A stretch of 13,671 nucleotides of DNA, from assembly GCA_002353885.1 (NCBI GenBank), contig DEKO01000162.1:156-13826 (forward strand). Direction: 5' to 3'. Below are positions 1 through 5,980 of this stretch, piece by piece (position 1 is the first letter of the stretch; each line of letters starts with the position of its first letter). A model generated the notes under the pieces. It did no database searches. It was not told the origin of the DNA and saw nothing but the letters and a program-made list of their open reading frames with translations. Made by a program: the position numbers and the translations under genes. The stretch comes from Porphyromonadaceae bacterium UBA2720. Its GTDB lineage: Bacteria; Bacteroidota; Bacteroidia; Bacteroidales; Muribaculaceae.

Positions 1-26
1 GTGTCTACCGATTCCACCATCCGGGC
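1..26 (-). tRNA. tRNA-Leu, 5' part only (cut by window edge)
   Basis: Read on the minus strand, the first 26 bases look like the 5' end of a leucine tRNA. A GCCCGGA acceptor strand is followed by TG and then a D-arm of the form GTGGAATCGGTAGACAC, which is characteristic of bacterial tRNA-Leu. From memory it matches the start of the E. coli UAA-decoding tRNA-Leu very closely. The anticodon, variable arm and 3' end lie outside the window, so the isoacceptor cannot be named. A -7 promoter box lies about 25 nt upstream, which fits a tRNA transcribed leftward out of the window. Confidence 0.75.
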
Positions 27-51
27 CAGTGTTTTGATAAATTTGGCGCTG

Positions 52-59
52 CAAAGGTA
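52..59 (-). promoter_or_regulatory. Bacteroidetes -7 box for the tRNA-Leu
   Basis: On the minus strand this reads TACCTTTG, a match to the Bacteroidetes sigma-ABfr -7 consensus TAnnTTTG. It ends 25 nt before the first base of the tRNA. No TTTG is found at the expected distance upstream (around 80-83). That position is occupied by a 7-nt repeat array instead. Confidence 0.55.
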
Positions 60-65
60 ATACAA

Positions 66-93
66 AATTAAGAATTAAGAATGATGAATTAAG
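66..93. repeat. Heptanucleotide array, four units
   Basis: Four consecutive 7-nt units in register: AATTAAG twice, AATGATG once, then AATTAAG again. The array begins 6 nt upstream of the minus-strand -7 box at 52-59 and spans the place where a -33 element would lie. Confidence 0.7.
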
Positions 94-161
94 AATTTTT
101 CGCTCCTAATGTCGTTTTTTGCCCGAAAATGGTGTTTATGGGGGCATCGTGCCAACAGCAA

Positions 162-193
162 CCTCCCCTCCCCTAGTGAAAGGGAAGGGGAGG
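162..193 (-). terminator. Purine/pyrimidine-rich hairpin after the 834-aa gene; possible terminator or REP-like element
   Basis: Arms 162-174 and 181-193 pair over 13 positions around the 6-nt loop 175-180. There is one C/A mismatch (170/185), which becomes a U-G wobble in the minus-strand RNA, so the stem is complete in that direction. It starts 36 nt past the stop codon of the leftward gene ending at 229. No U-tract follows, so intrinsic termination is uncertain; it may equally be a repetitive intergenic hairpin. The rest of 94-228 shows no gene. Confidence 0.5.
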
Positions 194-228
194 CAGTCAG
201 GTTGTGATTATGCATGATGCATTGATTA

Positions 229-2733
229 CTACTTGCCCAGCATGATGTTGATGATGAGGTTGACGTCGCTGATGTCGATTTGGCCATCACCATTGGCATC
301 GGCAGCAAAGTTGTAGCCTGTGGTTTTGCCCAGCATGATGTCGATGGCGGTGTTGACATCGGCAATGTCGACGATGTAGTCACCATTGGCGTCGCCCTGG
401 ATGGCTAGAGCAGGCATGGTGAATGCGTGCTCAACCCACTGCGAGGCTCCGCTGGCATAGGTGGCGCGCACTCCCACGGTGTGGTCACCTGCGGTGACGT
501 TGCGCAGCGTGTACTGCGGCTGGGTGGTGGTGCCTTGCTGTACACCGTCCAGACTGACTTCGTAGTGCTGCACATAGCCCACGTCGATGGTTGTGCCCTC
601 GTCCTGGCCGTTGCCCACATAGAAGTCGTCGATCTGGGTGAAGAATGCGTCAAACGACATGTAGTGCACACCGATGCGCACCTTTTGGCCCGCATACTGC
701 GAGAGGTCGGTCTCGTAGATGGTCCACTGACCTGTAGTGACCTGGTTGATGGTGCTCACTTGCTCATAGGCATCGCTGTTGGGGTCGCCACCCTCGGTGA
801 ACACGCACACCTCCATCGTCTCGGGGTATTCGGCGTAGGCCTTGGCCGTGAAGCGACACACGTAGTCGTCGCGAATCTGCAACTCGGGCGAAACGAGCCA
901 CTTGTTCGATCCGTTCATCTGGGCCGAGAAGAAGATGATGGTCTTGTCGCCTGTGGGCGCCTGCACAGCAGGGTCGGTGGGCATCATAGGCGGCACGGTC
1001 TGCCACGGGTTGAACACCATGGGTGGAATAGCCTTGGGTTCGTTGGCTGTGCCCGAGCCGGGGAAGCTGATGATGTTGGTCATCGAGCCCAGCGCGATGG
1101 GGTAGACCGGGTGCTGGTCTAGGTCGTAGGTACGCCAGTCGCCGAAGCTCAGTTTGGCAAAGTCGGGATAGTCCTCAAACGAGTCGGTGAACGACAGATT
1201 CTGGTTCCAGCGTACAACGACGTTGCCCGTCGAGTCGGGGTCGGCCGTGATGTTATAGGGATCGACCACGGTCTCTTGGACCACGATGCTCAGGGTGCAG
1301 TCGCCGCTGACGGTGAGCTCGCCGTCGTAGGTCTGATAGTGCGGTGCGCTCACGCCCACCAGATAGTCACCATAGGGGATGCTGGCAAACACAGCCTGGC
1401 CCTGGGCGATGACAGCGCTATAGACCTGTGTCGTGGCGCGGTCAGTGAGTTCGACAGTCTGTCCGTCAAGCGATTGCCCGTTGTTGGTGCTGACATTGAC
1501 CGTGACGCGGCCGTTGGTGTCGAGCAGCGTGAGCGTGGTGGTGACCACCTCGGTCTCACTGGAGGGATAGATGGCTTGCACGCCCAGCGTGTAGGTGCCA
1601 GCGGCTAGGTCGTTGAACACATACTCATAGCCATCGGTGGTGCCCACCTGAGTGCCGTTGAGATAGACGCGGAACGTCTCGTTGGGGTTCATGGGCGAAC
1701 GCAGTGGCAGTCGGTGTGCGCGCTGGCCTTGACGGCGGGCACGGAAGATGCTCTGGTCCTGACCCACATAGACGTCGTCGACCATGAGCATGAACGCCCC
1801 GCCAATGTTGGCCTCGCTGATATATCGGATGGCAAACTTGACGGGCCGTCCGGCATACTCGCTCAGGTCATAGCTGTACTCGTGCCAGCCAGTGTAGTCG
1901 GCCAGCTCGTAGTTGCCGTCATTGAGCATCTTGAAGTCGGCTGGCGTGGGGTTGTCAAGCACCTCGGTGACAAAGACTTGGAACTTCTCCTTGTATACAT
2001 CGCCCGCCTTGGCCATGAAAGCCAGCACATTCTTGTTGCCCGGGGTCACCACAGGCGAGATGAGCCAGTCGTTGTTGGCAGCACCGCTATAGGTGCGCAC
2101 AAAGCCCACATACTGCTGGCCGCTGTGGGGCCGTAGGATGGGGTAGTCATACCACCAGGCGGGTTGTACGGCCAGGGGGTTCATGATCTGTGCGTACTGC
2201 ATCACGCCGCGGTTGACATAGTCGCCCACCAGTGGCGCCGTCATCAGGCCGTCGCCGTCGATGCCGGTCCAGGGGCTGAACTGGATGGCGAAGGGCTGGT
2301 AGTCCTCAAAGGAGTCGTAGAACACGGGCGCCTCTTTGTTCCAGGTTAGGGTGACATCGTTCAGGCCCGTGACCGAGTTGTGAACCACGCTGGTCTGCAA
2401 CGAGAAGGGGAGTGTGTTCTCCTCGGCCAGCTGCAGCGTGACGGTGGTGTCGGCCTGGGCCATAAAGTCGGTCTGTGCGTCTTGGTAGCCAGCCAGCGAG
2501 GCACCAAGTCGGTGGTTGCCTGGATAGACCTTGATTTTGGCCTGCCCCTGGGTGTCGAGCTGGATGGTGCCATAGGACAGAGAGTAGTCGGTGTGCATCA
2601 GCGTCACCGTGGCCTGAGGTAGTGGTGAGCCGTCGGGGCCTGTGATGGCCACGGTGAGGTTGATGTTGCGTGTCTGTGCCATCACCACGACAGCCGTCAG
2701 GCAAACCAATAGTAAAGACGTGATTTTTTTCAT
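229..2733 (-). CDS. Secreted cleaved adhesin-like (choice-of-anchor J) protein with C-terminal dockerin, 834 aa
   Basis: Probably an exported surface or extracellular binding protein; the ligand is unknown and no catalytic domain is visible. Residues 1-20 form a signal peptide (charged MKK, hydrophobic core, ending in MAQ). A three-part unit then occurs twice. The parts are a carboxypeptidase-regulatory-like beta domain (about 22-104 and 408-488), a choice-of-anchor J/cleaved adhesin-like domain (about 136-325 and 513-708, with DSFEDY, NDWLISP/NKWLVSP and DDVYVG/DDFYVG), and a short Fn3-like segment (about 352-404 and 722-775). Residues 781-834 are a dockerin-like pair of calcium loops at D781-D792 and D812-D823, ending the protein at MLGK. 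The ATG at 2733 was chosen over one 13 codons upstream because it gives a clean signal peptide. This is the last gene of a leftward group of three. The architecture recalls Porphyromonas HagA/gingipain adhesin regions. An Arg-rich linker (330-347) is unusual. Confidence 0.88.
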   Translation of the reverse strand: MKKITSLLLVCLTAVVVMAQTRNINLTVAITGPDGSPLPQATVTLMHTDYSLSYGTIQLDTQGQAKIKVYPGNHRLGASLAGYQDAQTDFMAQADTTVTLQLAEENTLPFSLQTSVVHNSVTGLNDVTLTWNKEAPVFYDSFEDYQPFAIQFSPWTGIDGDGLMTAPLVGDYVNRGVMQYAQIMNPLAVQPAWWYDYPILRPHSGQQYVGFVRTYSGAANNDWLISPVVTPGNKNVLAFMAKAGDVYKEKFQVFVTEVLDNPTPADFKMLNDGNYELADYTGWHEYSYDLSEYAGRPVKFAIRYISEANIGGAFMLMVDDVYVGQDQSIFRARRQGQRAHRLPLRSPMNPNETFRVYLNGTQVGTTDGYEYVFNDLAAGTYTLGVQAIYPSSETEVVTTTLTLLDTNGRVTVNVSTNNGQSLDGQTVELTDRATTQVYSAVIAQGQAVFASIPYGDYLVGVSAPHYQTYDGELTVSGDCTLSIVVQETVVDPYNITADPDSTGNVVVRWNQNLSFTDSFEDYPDFAKLSFGDWRTYDLDQHPVYPIALGSMTNIISFPGSGTANEPKAIPPMVFNPWQTVPPMMPTDPAVQAPTGDKTIIFFSAQMNGSNKWLVSPELQIRDDYVCRFTAKAYAEYPETMEVCVFTEGGDPNSDAYEQVSTINQVTTGQWTIYETDLSQYAGQKVRIGVHYMSFDAFFTQIDDFYVGNGQDEGTTIDVGYVQHYEVSLDGVQQGTTTQPQYTLRNVTAGDHTVGVRATYASGASQWVEHAFTMPALAIQGDANGDYIVDIADVNTAIDIMLGKTTGYNFAADANGDGQIDISDVNLIINIMLGK

Positions 2734-2762
2734 TGTAGAACTGATGATTACTAAAATTTGTA

Positions 2763-2786
2763 GGGGCGACATGGCGATGTCGCCCC
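2763..2786. repeat. Perfect 10-bp hairpin between two adhesin genes
   Basis: GGGGCGACAT (2763-2772) and its exact reverse complement (2777-2786) surround the 4-nt loop GGCG. Outside the stem, TGT (2759-2761) and ACA (2788-2790) can extend the pairing past one mismatch. It lies 29 nt upstream of the ATG at 2733. It has the look of a REP/MITE-type intergenic repeat, and it could also slow or partly terminate leftward transcription. No U-tract is present. Confidence 0.6.
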
Positions 2787-2798
2787 CACATCATGAAT

Positions 2799-2812
2799 GC
2801 CTCAATTGAGGC
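2799..2812. repeat. 14-bp perfect palindrome
   Basis: GCCTCAATTGAGGC is a perfect palindrome 13 bp beyond the stop codon of the 1013-aa gene. With no loop it is more likely a protein-binding site or a repeat end than an RNA hairpin, but no role is shown. Confidence 0.45.
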
Positions 2813-2825
2813 TAAAGTCAGAGAT

Positions 2826-5800
2826 TCACTTCACAACCTTGACAGTGCGGGTGGTGCCGTCGGTATAGGTTGTCACGACAATGTTCACGCCGTCGAAGGC
2901 CTTGTTCGAAGCCTGACCGGCAACATTGTAGTACTTCACACCGGCCACAGCCTTGCCGCTGATGCTATCAACACCAGTCACCTGGTCGGGCTCCATGACA
3001 ACGGGCTCGTCGAGCACGACACTGCCGTTGGCAAAGTCGACACCCTCCAGGTTGACATCCTTGTAGCCCTCCTTGGCGAAGTTGGCGGCGTAAGGCTTGT
3101 CGGTCTGGACGACCTGGACGCTGAATGCACCTTGTGCATCGGTGGTTGCGGTGTAGACAGCCGGTCCGGCAGTGGCTGCGCGCAGTGTCTGGCTGGTCAG
3201 TGTCACAGTCACACCCTCGAGCGGGTTGCCATCGGTGTCAATCACGGTGCCGCTGTAGACGGCAGGCTCTTGCTCGATGCCCAGATAGACCACGGGCATC
3301 TTGGTCGCTGACGAACTAGAGCTTCCGTTAAGGAAGGTGTTCTGTGTGTCGTTTCGACGATAGATACATTGGCCGGTAGCATTGCCGTCAACCTCAAAGT
3401 TGTAGCCAGACTTCCAGCTGTCATTCAGCGAGCGGACGATAATGCGCAGGCAACCGCCAGTATACTCGAAAGGCTCAGCCAGTTTGATGCTCAACATGTC
3501 GGTTGGCTCGGCGTATGTGCCTCCAGCAACGAAGGTGTAAGGTGCATTATAGACCTGAGTCATTCCCTCGGTATTGTAGAGTGTCGAAGAACCAAGGTTG
3601 ACCAAAGCGTTCTCCTCGGCATTTGCCATCCATATAGTGACGTTGGATGTGAAATCACTGTTGGTGTTGTAGCCACGATAGGTGATCGATGTGATCTTGC
3701 TTCCAGCCTCGATGCCCAGTTGCTCAGCCGTGTAGACGGTCTCCGATTCGCTGTTATTGTAGCTTAAGCTCACAGGGACATAGGATTCCTTGGTGGTAAC
3801 TTCACCCACCTGCACCAGTGCATCGGCGCTCTCGGGATTGACAGTGACCTGGACCTCGTCGGTAGCGACAGTGTACTCGTCGGCCCAGACAAACTCGGCC
3901 TTGGCAGGGAAGGTGCCCACCTCGTTGGGAACAAAGGTGAACTCGACCGTTGCCGTGCCCTGTGCGGGAACATTAACTGCCTGGGCAGTAGCCACCTCGG
4001 TGTCATTGAAATACAGGCAGGGTTCATATCCGTTCTCGGCCTCACCAAGCAGGTTCTGCAGGGTGACCGTGGCGGTGACATCGTTGTTGGCCATGACAGT
4101 GGTCGGAATCTTGAACTCCTTGACTACGACATCATGGGTCACAGGCACCAGCTCGAAGCCATACACATTATCGATAGCGCAATAGCCGCTCTCGAAGGCA
4201 ATGTAATAGTCGCCGGCAGGCACACCCTCGATCACAAAGTTAGTGAACGTGGGATCGTTGTAAGTGCTGTAGGAGTTATAGGTCAGCTCGCTACCCTGAA
4301 CTTCCTTGACCAGCGTCCACTCCTTGCGGTCGGTGCTGTAGTACACCTTGATGAACGGATCGGTGTTGCTGCTCGACTTCTTGAACGCGTCGAAGCTCAT
4401 CTTCTCGCCCTCGGCCACACGCAGCAGCGGCGTGATCAGCTTGTGACCCGCAACCAGGTCGGCACTCACGTAGTTGTTGCTGTTGTTGGTCTTGGTGGTC
4501 TTTGCCCAGTTGCCCGTGGGTGCATACCAGCCAACGGGAAGGACATTCTGGCCGGCATTGCTGCTGAACGGCTCATAGAACTTGTTGGGGTCAAGCACGG
4601 TAGCGCTCAGCGGGATGACCACGCTCTGCACACCGTCGCCGGCAAAGGTCAGCGTGCCGGTGAAGATGCCCGGTGTGGTGGCGGCAGCAGTGAGCACGAC
4701 GTCCATGGTCTCGCCTGCAGCCAGATTGATGGTGGTGTTGTCGATGCTGAAGCATCCCGTGGCATCGAGTGTGACAGTGCCCACCAGCGGTGCTGCGCCG
4801 GTGTTGGTCACAGTGGCGGTGCGCGAGACGTTCTCGTTGATCATGCCGAACGAGCCGAATGCGTTGGCATAGTTTGCCTCGCTCAGGTCGCTGTAGCCCT
4901 GCTTCACGGTCATGCCGGGCAGGTAGGGATTGGGCTGAATCCAATTGCCCACTGCGTTGGTGCCACCGATATTCTCAAAGATGTCCATGCGCTTGCGGCC
5001 AGCTGCCACCCAGGTGTCGTCGTAGGTGTCATTGACCGTGATGGTCTCGAAGGTGTAGCTCTCGCCCACAGCCAGCGCGACGGGGATGTCGAGCGTCAAC
5101 ACTGCGGCAGCCAGGTTGTTCTGGGGTGCGATGCTGATGCTGTAGCCCTCCTCACCGACCTCGATGGTGCGCTCGCCGGTGTTGGTCACAGTGATGTTGG
5201 TATAGCCATAGGTGAAGTGGTTCTCGGCGTCGCAGTTGGGATAGACCCAGCTGGTGTAGCCCTCACGCGTGACGGTGAGTGCCGGCACCAGTTCGACCTC
5301 GGCAGTGCCATTGACGGCAAAGTTGTCGAAGTAGGTGTAATAGCCCACGATGCCCAGTCGAGCGTTGGACAGATTCTCGACAGTGACGGTGATGTACTCC
5401 GACGATGATGGAGCCTGGTCGCCAGTCATGTCCACGAGCAGGTCGCCGGCAGTGAGCGTGCCGTCCTCGCTCTCATTGACGCGATAGATTTTGATGCCCT
5501 TGTTGGCATTGTTTTGCGTGCCGCTCTTGACTTGCAGCGTCACTGTGCCGGTGACTGCCGGCGTGACGAGGTGGTCGTAGTTGGTGGTACTCAACTGTGC
5601 ACCGCAGAAGAGTGCTCCCGTACCGTCGACACCCGATGTGGTGTAATAGGTGTAGGGTGTGTAGACTGTCTCGGTGTCACCATACCAATCTTCCTGCTCC
5701 TCGCTGTAGACAATGTGTCCCCAGCCCGAAGCCACCTTGAAAGCATGGTCACTGGTGTTGATGCGAGTGTTGAAGTCAACGGTGTAGTTGGTCACCGTCT

Positions 5801-5867
5801 CAGCACTCGCCCAACTGAAGCCTAGCAGAATCAATGCCAGGCCAAACAGATAGTTTAAGCGTTTCAT
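2826..5867 (-). CDS. Large secreted multidomain protein with T9SS-like C-terminal domain, 1013 aa
   Basis: An exported protein of unknown ligand; no active-site motif is visible. Residues 1-22 are a signal peptide (MKRLNYLFG start, ending ASA). Then follow a jelly-roll-like domain (about 28-190, with YFDNFAVNG at its end), a beta region and a Hydin/SPD-2-like immunoglobulin domain (about 330-425, VTNTGAAPLVG), and a choice-of-anchor J-like domain (about 430-573, PVGWYAPTGNW and CAIDNVYGFEL). A CARDB-like domain (about 577-676), another beta-sandwich (about 685-865) and a carboxypeptidase-regulatory-like domain (about 868-955) come next. The last ~45 residues (YYNVAGQ, then GVNIVV, ending KVVK) resemble a type A T9SS sorting domain, so T9SS export and surface anchoring is inferred. 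The ATG at 5867 is preferred to a TTG two codons upstream. No TAnnTTTG box lies in the 113-bp upstream gap, which suggests cotranscription with the 1127-aa gene. Both neighbouring adhesin genes end in dockerins instead. Confidence 0.87.
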   Translation of the reverse strand: MKRLNYLFGLALILLGFSWASAETVTNYTVDFNTRINTSDHAFKVASGWGHIVYSEEQEDWYGDTETVYTPYTYYTTSGVDGTGALFCGAQLSTTNYDHLVTPAVTGTVTLQVKSGTQNNANKGIKIYRVNESEDGTLTAGDLLVDMTGDQAPSSSEYITVTVENLSNARLGIVGYYTYFDNFAVNGTAEVELVPALTVTREGYTSWVYPNCDAENHFTYGYTNITVTNTGERTIEVGEEGYSISIAPQNNLAAAVLTLDIPVALAVGESYTFETITVNDTYDDTWVAAGRKRMDIFENIGGTNAVGNWIQPNPYLPGMTVKQGYSDLSEANYANAFGSFGMINENVSRTATVTNTGAAPLVGTVTLDATGCFSIDNTTINLAAGETMDVVLTAAATTPGIFTGTLTFAGDGVQSVVIPLSATVLDPNKFYEPFSSNAGQNVLPVGWYAPTGNWAKTTKTNNSNNYVSADLVAGHKLITPLLRVAEGEKMSFDAFKKSSSNTDPFIKVYYSTDRKEWTLVKEVQGSELTYNSYSTYNDPTFTNFVIEGVPAGDYYIAFESGYCAIDNVYGFELVPVTHDVVVKEFKIPTTVMANNDVTATVTLQNLLGEAENGYEPCLYFNDTEVATAQAVNVPAQGTATVEFTFVPNEVGTFPAKAEFVWADEYTVATDEVQVTVNPESADALVQVGEVTTKESYVPVSLSYNNSESETVYTAEQLGIEAGSKITSITYRGYNTNSDFTSNVTIWMANAEENALVNLGSSTLYNTEGMTQVYNAPYTFVAGGTYAEPTDMLSIKLAEPFEYTGGCLRIIVRSLNDSWKSGYNFEVDGNATGQCIYRRNDTQNTFLNGSSSSSATKMPVVYLGIEQEPAVYSGTVIDTDGNPLEGVTVTLTSQTLRAATAGPAVYTATTDAQGAFSVQVVQTDKPYAANFAKEGYKDVNLEGVDFANGSVVLDEPVVMEPDQVTGVDSISGKAVAGVKYYNVAGQASNKAFDGVNIVVTTYTDGTTRTVKVVK

Positions 5868-5901
5868 AAGCAAAAAAGTTTAGTTAATAATTGAAATATT
5901 T

Positions 5902-5973
5902 CTCGGAAATCTAGGAAAACTCGGAAATCTCGGATGGCTCAGAGAGTTCGGAGAACTCCGAGATTTCCGAGGC
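5902..5973. repeat. Degenerate nonanucleotide array with internal inverted repeat
   Basis: Eight consecutive 9-nt units fit the form CTCGGAnAn, starting at 5902, 5911, 5920, 5929, 5938, 5947, 5956 and 5965. CTCGGAAAT occurs exactly at 5902 and 5920. Because the unit resembles its own reverse complement in another register, the array also folds: 5920-5934 and 5957-5971 are perfect 15-bp inverted arms around a 22-nt loop, and AGTTC-GGA-GAACT is nested at 5945-5957. On the minus strand the hairpin follows the stop of the 1127-aa gene and is followed by TTTT, so it may act as a weak terminator or attenuator. Confidence 0.65.
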
Positions 5974-5980
5974 ATTAGCA

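Noticed and set aside
210..222. ATGCAT repeated either side of one G
   Set aside because: Two 6-bp palindromes in tandem are too short to interpret, and the 1-nt loop rules out a stable hairpin.
75..386. 103-codon minus-strand frame across the end of the 834-aa gene
   Set aside because: Ser/Thr-rich alternate-frame translation of the dockerin coding region, running into the intergenic repeats; no start signal or family resemblance.
2734..2772. Upstream start that would add 13 residues to the 834-aa protein
   Set aside because: The extension would place extra residues before a textbook signal peptide, and its ATG lies inside the 10-bp hairpin. The ATG at 2733 is better.
4134..5408. Long plus-strand open frame (424 codons) opposite the 1013-aa gene
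   Set aside because: Antisense shadow of a GC-rich gene with strong domain support. The translation is low-complexity V/G/H/A-rich with no recognisable domain or promoter. The same applies to the plus-strand frames at 427-1122, 6818-8050 and 8417-9346.
5902..5973. Possible CRISPR-like array
   Set aside because: Units are 9 nt, contiguous and degenerate, without unique spacers; the heptamer arrays fail in the same way. No cas gene is present.
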